A stretch of DNA of 64,000 nt from an uncultured Fluviicola sp. (GCF_946478805.1 NZ_CAMLDC010000010.1:1-64000); one strand, 5' to 3'. Positions 16,255 through 23,179 are shown, counted from the first letter of the stretch. A program made the numbers and translations. Notes: generated by a model not told the origin, from the letters alone.

Positions 16255-16923
16255 TTACATTTGATTTAGATCCGGCATGTCGTCGATAATGGCAAAATTG
16301 ATAGTCTCATCGTCATCATCGTCATCATCGAAAGGTGCTGCACTTACGGAATAATCCGGTAATGCGTTCCGATCATAATTCTGATTGATTTCGAATTCGT
16401 TTGCCTGTTGGTGGTTGTAGTCCTCAAAGAAATCAAGTGCTGATAAATCAAGCGCACCTACCGATTCGTCATCTTCCTCTGCTGATCGCGCTGCTGTCGT
16501 ACCGCTCGACTTTTTCTTGAAGATTTTGTCCAGATAGAATGCGGACATTAACTCATCTTTGTACTTGCCGATTCGTTCTTTCACGCCTTCCGTGCCGGAT
16601 AGACCTTGAACGCTTTTATTGGCAGTATCACTTTCTTGAAGGAACTTTGCAATTCCGTAGGTCAACATACTCGCACCGATTGTTTTGTACAGTCCGGTTT
16701 TGTCTCCCATGAAATTACCAGTTACCAAAACCCCTAAACCGAATAGAGCTGAGTTTTTACCGATGGCTGCTCCAAGCAGTCCCCCTGCTAAAGCTCCACC
16801 AACATCCATCCCTGATCGAATCAGTTTGGTTGAGGTTCTGTTGTCATTTCCGTCTGCCAGGCGTTTAAAGAATGGCATTTTTGATCCCGTTGATCTTGAC
16901 GGACTTTTTCTGCGTTTTGGCAT
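16255..16923 (-). CDS. Glycine-rich membrane protein, candidate virion membrane protein
   Basis: A 222-residue protein. The N-terminus is basic (PKRRKSPSRSTGSK). Residues about 43-95 form two or three Gly/Ala-rich membrane helices (GALAGGLLGAAIG, ALFGLGVLVTG, TIGASMLTYGIAKFL). The C-terminus is acidic with a run of Asp near 205. A QGLSGTEG segment near 105 recalls the NGLxG motif of other proteins here. The glycine-zipper helices resemble small membrane proteins of lipid-containing phages. No family is assigned. Confidence 0.6.
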   Translation of the reverse strand: MPKRRKSPSRSTGSKMPFFKRLADGNDNRTSTKLIRSGMDVGGALAGGLLGAAIGKNSALFGLGVLVTGNFMGDKTGLYKTIGASMLTYGIAKFLQESDTANKSVQGLSGTEGVKERIGKYKDELMSAFYLDKIFKKKSSGTTAARSAEEDDESVGALDLSALDFFEDYNHQQANEFEINQNYDRNALPDYSVSAAPFDDDDDDDETINFAIIDDMPDLNQM

Positions 16924-16941
16924 TTTGCTTCTGTTTGATTG

Positions 16942-18804
16942 TTAAAGCAACTTTACTCTGCGAACTCCGGTGCGAGGTTTCGCACCTGTTTTCTTTCTTC
17001 TAACCGTTTTACGCTTGGTGGTCGTTGTTCGGCTTGCTGGACGTTTTCGTCTTCTGACTCCATCTAACCCATCCAATCCGTCCAAACCATTTACTGTTTT
17101 CGACTTTACGGTTTTACCTTTTGATTTTCTGTAAGCTCTGACAGCAAGTACTGTCCCTCCGATAACTGCTGCTGCGATTCCGACTGTGGTTAAAGGATGA
17201 TCCTTTATCCACTGCCATACACCACCTTTAGTTGCATCTGGTGCGGTTGTTGACTTAGCCATTGCTGTCGAACTTCTAGCTGCTACTTCCTGGGTGTCAT
17301 CCAATTCAGTTAAATCAACTGCTTCAGTAGATGCATCTTTAGAAGCCGGAACCGGAAGTGTAGGCATTGGTTCATCCTCATCAGGTGGAGTAAGAGCTGC
17401 GGACGGAGATGGTGACGATGCTGCCGATGTTGCATCAGGGGCTAAAGCGCCTTTTGCCATGTCCAGGTATTCACCAATCTCTTCCGTATTATAAGAATCA
17501 TTCTTTTCTCCAACGGTTCCTTCTTCCGTGTTGTCTTGAATAATATCTTGTTGCTCTTGCTTCGAACCTTTCTTGAAAATCCCGCTCAGTTTTTTGATTA
17601 GACCTGCTATCGTTCCAATGATTCCTGAAGCTGCTGCAATTGCTGCTCCGGCGGTAATTGACCCTAATCCATTAATTCCACTTGGATGTTGTACAGAATC
17701 AAACTCGTCGGAATACATATCCCCTCCAATTATTGAACGCAGATTGTTTTCATCATAGATTGGCGCATACCCAAGACCATTCACCGCAACGGCTCTGTTT
17801 TTGTTACCGCGACCAGTTAGAATGGCTTTTTTCAAATTCGCTGGTTTACCACCTGCACCGAAAAAGACCTTTTCAATTTTTTCACGGATCTTTTTCAGCT
17901 TTTGAAACTTTGGCATATCTACGTTGTTCTGCCGTGCTTGTTCATCTGTCCAATACGTATAACGCAATTTACTGGCAACTTTCATCAGGTTCGTCTTCAT
18001 ACTGACCAATACACCTGCTCTTAAAAGAGCAGTTGCAGGATTCAGTTTGTTCACAACGTGCAAAGTTTTCTGAATCCCTCTTTTGATCCGTTCCTTCAAC
18101 GGTCCTTTTTCTTCTCTCTTGGCTTTTCGGGCAGCTTTCTTTTCTTGTCTTTTAGCTTTCCCGTCGAGACCTTCCAGATCATCATCATCGAAATCATCGT
18201 CATAGCCGTCAAATCCGTCTACTTCTTCATAAGGGTCGAAGTCGTCATCATCAAAGCCATTCAAATACTGCAATTCCATATCGATGTTTTTTATTTCCAG
18301 ATAAGGTGCTTCAAAATTGAATTGATGAACAACACAATCCATTATCACCTCATCCTGATTTGTAATTGCAACGGGGTAAACATGTTCATACCCTGCTGCG
18401 CTCATACTATTCCTGGACAACCTTATTACAAAGGGAATTCCCAGGTTTAGTAAAATCGATCCGATAAATACTGTCATACAGTCACAATCTACGCCTTGCT
18501 TTCGGTCACGCCAGGTGCGGGCAGGACGTCTGACTTGTTCTATATTTTCTTCATCTCGTCGATATTGCAAATGCTTAAAACAGAAGTTCCATACATTTGC
18601 TAACGTTTGCTTTTCAGTACCCGATTTCAGTAAGTTCGCGACCTTACTGGTATCGGAAAGGGTTTGATTAATAGCCCTTTTCATTAAAGCAACCGTGTCT
18701 TCCAGTTCAGCACGTTTCTTGATGCGGACATTTTCTCCTTCCGGTGAGGGAAATAGGTGGTTATACTGGTTTCCGCTTTCAATTCGTCTTGCCCCGGTTT
18801 TCAT
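16942..18804 (-). CDS. Transglutaminase-like cysteine peptidase with NGLxG motifs
   Basis: A 620-residue protein. Residues about 60-160 form a transglutaminase/papain-like domain with C107 (GVDCDC), H141 (YEHVYPV) and D156 (IMDC) as the triad, and the usual LGIP after the Cys helix. Acidic stretches (180-215) and a basic linker follow. There are Gly/Ala-rich hydrophobic helices near 380-405 and at about 540-560, and a very basic tail. NGFD, VNGLGY, INGLGS and NGLDGLDGLDG occur at 182, about 341, 375 and 575. It may be a structural protein with peptidase activity, perhaps cutting at these motifs. That is inference. Confidence 0.72.
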   Translation of the reverse strand: MKTGARRIESGNQYNHLFPSPEGENVRIKKRAELEDTVALMKRAINQTLSDTSKVANLLKSGTEKQTLANVWNFCFKHLQYRRDEENIEQVRRPARTWRDRKQGVDCDCMTVFIGSILLNLGIPFVIRLSRNSMSAAGYEHVYPVAITNQDEVIMDCVVHQFNFEAPYLEIKNIDMELQYLNGFDDDDFDPYEEVDGFDGYDDDFDDDDLEGLDGKAKRQEKKAARKAKREEKGPLKERIKRGIQKTLHVVNKLNPATALLRAGVLVSMKTNLMKVASKLRYTYWTDEQARQNNVDMPKFQKLKKIREKIEKVFFGAGGKPANLKKAILTGRGNKNRAVAVNGLGYAPIYDENNLRSIIGGDMYSDEFDSVQHPSGINGLGSITAGAAIAAASGIIGTIAGLIKKLSGIFKKGSKQEQQDIIQDNTEEGTVGEKNDSYNTEEIGEYLDMAKGALAPDATSAASSPSPSAALTPPDEDEPMPTLPVPASKDASTEAVDLTELDDTQEVAARSSTAMAKSTTAPDATKGGVWQWIKDHPLTTVGIAAAVIGGTVLAVRAYRKSKGKTVKSKTVNGLDGLDGLDGVRRRKRPASRTTTTKRKTVRRKKTGAKPRTGVRRVKLL

Positions 18805-19304
18805 ACCTTCATTGTTGTGGTTTGCTCGTAAGGAAATGCTCCGAACAAGGTAAATACCCGTGCTTGTGTTTCTACTTTGATTGTAAGCTTTGTTTTACCA
18901 TCCTGGTTCTGAAGCTTCTTAACCAAATCAGGTGCTACACTTATCAGGGAAAGCCAAGGAATGATGACTTCGGATTCTATCGCTCCTGTTTCTCTGCTTG
19001 CACGAATGATGATTTTGTCATTGTCGCGGGCTTGCTCAGGTATGTCGATTTCCCGCATGTTACTTGTTGCTACCTGCTTGCCGTTTAACGTTATCCGGAT
19101 TAACGGTGGTGACATTCGCAGTACACTTGTTGTGGGGTTCTTGATGTTGTAACTGACTTTCAGGATAACCCCTTGTGCTGAAAGTTTGTGAATCCTTCCT
19201 CCAACTGCCAACACAATTTTGTATTGGGATTTGTTAATGCCGTAGAGGTAACTTCCTGCTGCCAGGGCTAATCCTCCAATGGCGATGATCGCGAAGGTTT
19301 TCAT
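18801..19304 (-). CDS. LEA14-like (LEA_2) membrane-anchored protein
   Basis: A 167-residue protein with an N-terminal membrane helix (about 3-21) and a single beta-sandwich of the LEA_2/WHy type (about 38-165; LKVSYNIKNPTTSVLRMSPP is the typical core, followed by IRITLNGKQVATSNM). LEA_2 domains bind through beta faces and are found in secreted and membrane proteins of Bacteroidota. The start overlaps the next stop by ATGA. A virion or envelope role is inferred from the operon. Confidence 0.75.
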   Translation of the reverse strand: MKTFAIIAIGGLALAAGSYLYGINKSQYKIVLAVGGRIHKLSAQGVILKVSYNIKNPTTSVLRMSPPLIRITLNGKQVATSNMREIDIPEQARDNDKIIIRASRETGAIESEVIIPWLSLISVAPDLVKKLQNQDGKTKLTIKVETQARVFTLFGAFPYEQTTTMKV

Positions 19305-19336
19305 TTGATTTTTGATTTAGGTGTTTACTACTTAAC

Positions 19337-19507
19337 TTACTTCTGTTTCTCCCGATTTCGGGCATTGAGCTTAAATGATATGTTTCTTACTTGTCCGTCT
19401 AATCGTCCGACCTTTTTTGACATTTCTTTAAAGTCTGAATGAAAGTCTTTGACGAAATACAGGCAAACGGCTACCAATATGCTGTTGATGATTAATAGGG
19501 CTTCCAT
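19337..19507 (-). CDS. Small single-helix membrane protein, Rz/holin-like size
   Basis: A 56-residue open frame with one membrane helix at residues 3-18 (ALLIINSILVAVCLYF) followed by a charged helix (KDFHSDFKEMSKKVGRLDGQ) and a basic end. It fills the gap between its neighbours in the operon direction. The shape fits small phage membrane proteins such as holin-like or spanin-like ones, but no family is recognised. Confidence 0.6.
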   Translation of the reverse strand: MEALLIINSILVAVCLYFVKDFHSDFKEMSKKVGRLDGQVRNISFKLNARNREKQK

Positions 19508-19515
19508 GTGTTTAT

Positions 19516-19896
19516 TTAAAAGAATGTTCTTTTTCTATCAGCTATAACTTCAAGTTGTTTAACTATTTCGGAGAGAATATGAGCATGTTTTTTTGTTCTT
19601 GACCTCCTTTCCCATTTGTTATAATACTTGAATCTAAGATCGTGTGTGTCGGTTAAACGTTTCTCTTTAGTGGATTTTAAAGAATCCTTGCCAATGAGCA
19701 CTCTTTCTTCCCAAACCTCTAAATATTCTACTGCTCCACCCTTAATCCCATAACTTGCATAACCTAGCTTATGAGAATTATCAGTCCTGGCACGAATGTA
19801 ATAGCCTTTATAAATTCCTTCAAATTCATGGTAAATCCGTTTCCTGTTAGAGGGGTTAAACGTTATTACGTCTCTTATTATACCTATGCTTTCCAT
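19516..19896 (-). CDS. Unknown protein at the head of the virion operon
   Basis: A 126-residue protein starting at 19896 (MESIGIIRDV). The upstream extension to 19989 runs through an inverted repeat and reads as low-complexity sequence, so I leave it out. It is rich in charged and aromatic residues (EGIYKGYYIRARTD, FKYYNKWERRSRTKKHAH), with no membrane helix. I do not recognise it. Possibly an early or regulatory protein. Confidence 0.55.
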   Translation of the reverse strand: MESIGIIRDVITFNPSNRKRIYHEFEGIYKGYYIRARTDNSHKLGYASYGIKGGAVEYLEVWEERVLIGKDSLKSTKEKRLTDTHDLRFKYYNKWERRSRTKKHAHILSEIVKQLEVIADRKRTFF

Positions 19897-19940
19897 CTTA
19901 ATTATTTTTCGTTGTTCTTTCTCCAAATTTCGAGCTTCTG

Positions 19941-20000
19941 ATTCCGAACCATTGCGCAATTGTTCACTTCGATTCGCTTCGATTCGCAATTGTTCGGAAT
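19941..20000. repeat. Inverted repeat with nested direct repeats
   Basis: ATTCCGAACCATTGC (19941-19955) faces GCAATTGTTCGGAAT (19986-20000) with one mismatch. Between them GCAATTGTTC occurs at 19956, again at 19986, and CTTCGATTCG is repeated with a 10-base period. The structure lies between two genes of the operon and could be a protein-binding site or RNA element. Confidence 0.65.
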
Positions 20001-20017
20001 CATTCGCTATAATTGGC

Positions 20018-20332
20018 TCAATTCAGATAGATTTCCATTACATCGAATGGCTTATCTGGTCTTGCATCCAACTTAGAATTAATCACTCGCAAATGTCTTG
20101 CAACATCAGGTGATATTAATTTGTCGATCTTGGTTAGAATGGCTTCGAAGATCTGCTTCATTACAAATTCATCGGTTCCATTCTCCTTTGCAAGATCAGA
20201 GTAGGATTTTTCTTTTACGATGCGGTCCAGGAGAAGCTTAATTTGAATGTCCCGAAGTTCTCCCCATAAATCTGGATCGTTCTTGATCCATAGCATAAGG
20301 AAGATGTTGATGTCTTTTTTTTCTAATTGCAT
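20018..20332 (-). CDS. Unknown helical protein, weakly HTH-like
   Basis: A 104-residue all-helical protein. The segment SYSDLAKENGTDEFVMKQIFEAILTKI (split: YSDLAKENGT, then VMKQIFEAILTKI) has the look of a sigma-factor region 4 or similar helix-turn-helix, but the match is loose. It is the second gene of the long operon, so an early control function is plausible. No family is assigned. Confidence 0.5.
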   Translation of the reverse strand: MQLEKKDINIFLMLWIKNDPDLWGELRDIQIKLLLDRIVKEKSYSDLAKENGTDEFVMKQIFEAILTKIDKLISPDVARHLRVINSKLDARPDKPFDVMEIYLN

Positions 20333-20351
20333 GACTGAAAAAATTTAGGTG

Positions 20352-20561
20352 TTAACGATAAGGGTTGAGGTATGAAATGACTTCCTCTTCGTCCAATTCT
20401 TTGTATTTACAGAATTGTTTGAGTGTGAGAAAACCATTCTCGATGCTTAGAGCATCGCGGATGTGCTGGTGTTCGCGCTGTGCGCTACGGATGTTTTGCC
20501 ACCCGTATAAGGTCTGAATGTCTTTGGGAGTTATGTATATCCCCCCTTTTAACTTTTCCAT
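20352..20561 (-). CDS. Small HTH-like protein, first gene of the long operon
   Basis: A 69-residue protein (ITPKDIQTLYGWQNIRSAQR, then LTLKQFCKYKELDEEEV). Short proteins of this pattern occur in many Bacteroidota genomes, often in mobile elements, and look like excisionase-type DNA-binding proteins. It follows the 540-base noncoding control region and would be the first gene transcribed leftwards. Confidence 0.6.
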   Translation of the reverse strand: MEKLKGGIYITPKDIQTLYGWQNIRSAQREHQHIRDALSIENGFLTLKQFCKYKELDEEEVISYLNPYR

Positions 20562-20642
20562 GATCTAGGTGATTTCTGCAAAGATTGTACACTTGCTCCG
20601 TTCGCAAAGAATGGGAACTACCCCGTATCACCGCCGGATGGA

Positions 20643-20673
20643 ACGGGGATTACTCCTGGACTACGGGGATTAC
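20643..20673. repeat. Iteron-like pair ACGGGGATTAC
   Basis: The 11-mer occurs at 20643-20653 and 20663-20673, two helical turns apart, just before the G-rich tract. The spacing suits binding of one protein to the same face of DNA. Confidence 0.6.
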
Positions 20674-20686
20674 AGAGGGGGAACAG

Positions 20687-20733
20687 GTCTGGTTGGCGGG
20701 GGGACGGGGGGGGACATGGGGGGCAGTACTTTT
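20687..20733 (+). other. G-rich tract, possible G-quadruplex
   Basis: Runs of six to eight G separated by AC or ACAT occur on the plus strand in an otherwise AT-rich region. This fits the pattern for a G-quadruplex. The local composition is unlike anything else in the window. Confidence 0.6.
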
Positions 20734-21098
20734 AGGAAAACAAGGAAATTTTGGCTCAAATCCTAGGTAACTCCATGTCACTCCATGTTGGAAGAAGCTT
20801 TTTCCATGTAAGGTTATAGGTTGAAATCAGGTCATTTTTCATGTTTTAACTAAAAAAAGCGTAACAAAAAAGCATATTACTGATTCATCCTAATTTGCTC
20901 ATTATCAAATTACATGTTAAAAATGGTTGGGTAAAAATTAAAATATTGTCATTTTTTAACAAACCGATAGTTAAACCTTTTGGAATAATTGACTGTATAA
21001 TTCGTTAAATTAAGAAACTGTAAACCTTAAAAGTCGGGTAATCTTCCCCTAACCGCATAGACTACAAAGTTGATTGTTACAATTTTTATTATTGCGTT

Positions 21099-21341
21099 AT
21101 GGCCACCCAACATGATTATTACACCCCAGAGGAACTCATGCAGAGATTCCCTCAACTCAAGATGCTTGGGTGGAACTCTTCAAAAATTGGTATTTTTTTC
21201 AGTTCAGGACTACTAATAGGATATCATAGTGGAAAAGAAAAGAAAGCTTTGATTTTGGAATCTAGCTTTATTGAACTCATTGAGTTTACGAATACTATTT
21301 CGGTTAAGAAACAAGTGTTTACTTACCCTAAAAATCAGTAA
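21099..21341 (+). CDS. Small conserved Bacteroidota protein, unknown function
   Basis: An 80-residue protein (YYTPEELMQRFPQLKMLGWN, then KIGIFFSSGLLIGYHSGKEK). The pattern PEE[LV]M.RFP...W...KIG.F.SSGLL.GY.SGKEKKAL is one I recognise from short proteins beside Bacteroidota mobile elements. It resembles a DNA-binding winged helix. It is transcribed away from the virion operon and ends in its own terminator, which suits a regulator of the element. Confidence 0.7.
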   Translation: MATQHDYYTPEELMQRFPQLKMLGWNSSKIGIFFSSGLLIGYHSGKEKKALILESSFIELIEFTNTISVKKQVFTYPKNQ

Positions 21342-21343
21342 CT

Positions 21344-21375
21344 AAAAAAGAGGTGCGGCAACACCTCTTCATTTT
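21344..21375 (+). terminator. Terminator of the 21099 gene
   Basis: AAGAGGTG and CACCTCTT pair around a 6-base loop directly after the stop codon, with an A run before and a T-rich run after. Confidence 0.8.
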
Positions 21376-21487
21376 TAATTTACCGGCTCTTTCATGCAAA
21401 CGAAATAGAGTGCTTAAAACAACTGACCTAAATATAATAAAACTTTTTAATCGTTACACATCTGTGTAATATTCTCATTTTTGAGAA

Positions 21488-21820
21488 TCAATATTTCTTT
21501 TTATTATCGGTCAAGTACGGGTCATGTTCATCCCACGGAGTTGCACCATCAAGATCATTATTTTTTGATAAGATCGAAAAGTTGCTATCGTGTAATTTTT
21601 CCATGAAAACTTTCGGCTCTAATCCACCGGTTAAAGTCTTAATTTGTTCTTGTATGCTGTGAATTCTAACTACAAATCGTCTCTCTTGGTTTAAACTTTC
21701 GTACACTTTTAATTTAGCTTCAAGATGCACAATATTAAAAAAAGTCTGCAATGCAGCTTGTTCTAGATTTAAAGATCCATGCTGATTAATGACACTTGAA
21801 AAATATTTAGTGTACTTCAT
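21488..21820 (-). CDS. Unknown protein in the regulator zone
   Basis: A 110-residue protein. It is helical at the N-terminus (LNLEQAALQTFFNIVHLEAKL), followed by a mixed part and an Asp-rich end (GATPWDEHDPYLTDNKKKY). No family is recognised. It stands alone between terminators, transcribed in the virion operon direction. Confidence 0.5.
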   Translation of the reverse strand: MKYTKYFSSVINQHGSLNLEQAALQTFFNIVHLEAKLKVYESLNQERRFVVRIHSIQEQIKTLTGGLEPKVFMEKLHDSNFSILSKNNDLDGATPWDEHDPYLTDNKKKY

Positions 21821-21895
21821 TTTTCAAAACTACAAAATGAGTAAATATAAATCAATAAATGATTAATATACAATCAATTTGTGGCTCATTGAAAG

Positions 21896-21931
21896 AAAAA
21901 AGGCACAAAGACGGGCGTCCATGTACCTTTT
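21896..21931. terminator. Hairpin terminator 1 of a similar pair
   Basis: AAAAAAGGCACA and TGTACCTTTT flank a GACGGGCGTC tip. It has A and T runs on opposite sides, so it could stop transcription either way. Confidence 0.6.
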
Positions 21932-22033
21932 GCTATTACCTAACCACTATTCACTAACTATATAACGTCTTTATTAGTTCAAAGTTGCATGCTTGACTAC
22001 ATTTTAAGATTTTTTTTGATTCTAGAATTAAAG

Positions 22034-22069
22034 AAAAAGACATTAGAACGAGCGTCCTAATGCCTTTTT
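22034..22069 (-). terminator. Hairpin terminator 2, behind the XRE gene
   Basis: AAAAAGACATTAG and CTAATGCCTTTTT pair with a GAACGAGCGTCC tip. It lies 56 bases beyond the stop of the XRE regulator (22125) and is probably its terminator. Confidence 0.65.
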
Positions 22070-22124
22070 AATCAACCTAACCTAACCACCTAAATCAGAT
22101 GCAAGGTATAAAATATTTTTTAAA

Positions 22125-22508
22125 TCACTTTTTGCTTTTAAGTAATTCTTCTAGTAATTGAATTCGCTTTTCTTTCTCTTCTAATAATTTTTCATATACA
22201 TCCTTTAGGTCTTCTCCTGTGAATGTAAAAGAATTGTTGACTCCTGAAAAAGTGCCCGATTGATTACAATTATTAAAGACATTCGCTTTATCAAAGTTTA
22301 GCATGTCATTTACATCAACACCTAGAATTGAAGCAATTTCTTCCACCTTCTCGAAATCTATCTTTGTCTCATTATTTTCAATTTTACTTAATGCAGGTTG
22401 GGAAATTCCCAATTTTTTTGCAAGGTAGTCTTGTGAAATATCTTTGAATTCTCGAGCAGCGCGAATTTTATGCCCAACTGCTATTTTTTTTGATCCTATT
22501 CCCGCCAT
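22125..22508 (-). CDS. XRE-family transcription regulator
   Basis: A 127-residue protein. A lambda-repressor-type helix-turn-helix covers about residues 10-65 (GHKIRAAREFKDISQDYLAK, then KLGISQPALSKIENNETKID). A short linker and a C-terminal coiled coil (about 100-126, EDLKDVYEKLLEEKEKRIQLLEELLKS in outline) follow. The start at 22508 has AAGGA eight bases upstream. The longer frame to 22547 has no such signal. It lies between the virion half and the RiPP cargo and reads away from the RiPP promoter. It may be the element's repressor or the regulator of the RiPP genes. Confidence 0.88.
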   Translation of the reverse strand: MAGIGSKKIAVGHKIRAAREFKDISQDYLAKKLGISQPALSKIENNETKIDFEKVEEIASILGVDVNDMLNFDKANVFNNCNQSGTFSGVNNSFTFTGEDLKDVYEKLLEEKEKRIQLLEELLKSKK

Positions 22509-22699
22509 GATACAATTCCTTAAATGATCCAAATTCGATAAAAACAAATATACATAATGAAACGCTTATCGAATATTTCAATGCTTTTTTTTGAGTAATA
22601 ATATTTGCTCATGCAAAATATTTTCCGAAAAATCAAGTTATAAATTATAACCTGAAAAATGTAACAAGAGAATAAAAAAACATTATACTTGTCGTCGTT

Positions 22700-22828
22700 A
22701 GCTTTAATCACTAGCTCTCAACTTCTTAGTTGAGAAAGCTTTAATCACTGAATGAAATTCAGCGAAAACATATTTAAAATAATGGAGGTGCTGTAACACC
22801 CCCATCAACGCATTTCGGTGTTTACAGA
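22700..22828 (+). promoter_or_regulatory. Structured leader with repeats and hairpins before the RiPP precursor
   Basis: The 13-mer AGCTTTAATCACT occurs at 22700 and 22737. Between them AGCTCTCAACT and AGTTGAGAAAGCT form a hairpin (22713-22740). CTGAAT-GAA-ATTCAG follows at about 22748-22762, and then CTGTAACACC (22791-22800) pairs with GGTGTTTACAG (22818-22828). A run of stems like this suggests RNA-level control or an old repeat family. No known riboswitch is recognised. Confidence 0.5.
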
Positions 22829-22835
22829 CTAAGAT

Positions 22836-22852
22836 TTGCAAAACTTTTGCAA
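22836..22852. promoter_or_regulatory. Perfect palindrome, operator candidate
   Basis: TTGCAAAA-C-TTTTGCAA is a perfect 17-base inverted repeat, 73 bases upstream of the precursor start. It is the right size for a dimeric helix-turn-helix regulator such as the neighbouring XRE protein. Confidence 0.5.
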
Positions 22853-22924
22853 TTGTTGGATTGCCGAAAACGCTATTGTAAAAGTATTGAATTAGAGTAG
22901 GCAAAACAAATAACACATTTAATT

Positions 22925-23134
22925 ATGAGCAAAACACTTGAATCTTTACAATCAAAGAAGTTTGATTCAAAAAGCCTGACTGGAATAGCAGGTGGTGAAA
23001 CTACCTACGGATTATGGCGCGAAACTCGTTATGACGGAATGGGAGGACAAGACGGAGATACTGCTGCGACGACTTACAATCCGCCAAACACTCCGTCAGG
23101 AACACAAGGAACTGATTATTTGCCTAAGAGATAA
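22925..23134 (+). CDS. RiPP precursor peptide, grasp-with-spasm type
   Basis: A 69-residue peptide. The leader MSKTLESLQSKKFDSKSL runs to a Gly-Gly site (TGIAGG, residues 19-24), where the C39 peptidase of the exporter at 27090-29303 should cut. The core of about 45 residues is rich in Thr, Asp, Glu, Tyr, Gly and Pro (ETTYGLWRETRYDGMGGQDG at its start), with no Cys. Thr/Ser hydroxyls and Asp/Glu acids are the partners that ATP-grasp graspetide ligases join into ester rings. It is the first gene of the cluster, followed by a strong hairpin. The mature structure cannot be read from sequence. Confidence 0.85.
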   Translation: MSKTLESLQSKKFDSKSLTGIAGGETTYGLWRETRYDGMGGQDGDTAATTYNPPNTPSGTQGTDYLPKR

Positions 23135-23150
23135 TCTGGTTCGATTCAAT

Positions 23151-23179
23151 ATCCCCTGCTTTTCTACAAAGCAGGGGAT
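23151..23179 (+). terminator. Attenuator hairpin after the precursor gene
   Basis: ATCCCCTGCTTT and AAAGCAGGGGAT form a perfect 12-bp stem with a 5-base loop, 16 bases after the precursor stop and before the first maturation gene. The stem is strong but followed by TTTC and then A-rich sequence, so partial read-through is likely. The effect would be more precursor than enzyme. Confidence 0.8.

Larger units (their letters stand above)
20562..21098. other. Divergent control region with G-rich tract
   Basis: A gap of 537 bases between the leftward virion operon and a rightward gene, so it should hold both promoters. It contains an 11-bp direct repeat ACGGGGATTAC (20643 and 20663, 20 bp apart), a G-rich tract (about 20687-20733), a tandem ACTCCATGT pair (about 20772-20791), and then about 300 AT-rich bases. 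Open frames on the plus strand here are low-complexity and I reject them. It is a candidate replication origin, packaging site or operator region. Confidence 0.6.
21821..22124. other. Noncoding region with two similar hairpins
   Basis: About 300 AT-rich bases. I see only two terminator-like hairpins (21896-21931 and 22034-22069) that share a GACGNGCGTC-like tip, and the promoter side of the 21488 gene. No open frame is supported. Confidence 0.5.
22509..22924. other. Divergent promoter region and structured leader of the RiPP cluster
   Basis: A 416-base gap between the XRE gene and the precursor gene. Its right half (about 22700-22860) is packed with inverted repeats, listed separately. The left part is AT-rich and should hold the XRE promoter. 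Open frames in it are not convincing. Confidence 0.55.

Noticed and set aside
17294..18450. Several plus-strand open frames opposite the transglutaminase-like gene
   Set aside because: They mirror low-complexity Asp/Ser/Ala stretches of the real gene. The minus strand keeps motifs and operon coupling.
2136..20561. Conjugative transposon (ICE) as the identity of the virion-like block
   Set aside because: No relaxase, TraG/VirB4-type ATPase or other Bacteroidota Tra protein was recognised, while wall enzymes, beta-rich proteins and a DarB-like protein point to a virus. It is not fully excluded.
20569..20770. Two overlapping plus-strand open frames in the G-rich region
   Set aside because: They are rich in Gly and Trp from the G runs, lack any domain pattern and lie in the divergent control region. 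Composition alone explains them.
22520..22916. Two minus-strand open frames upstream of the RiPP precursor
   Set aside because: They run through hairpins and repeats, have no recognisable motif and lack a convincing start signal. The region is better read as control DNA.
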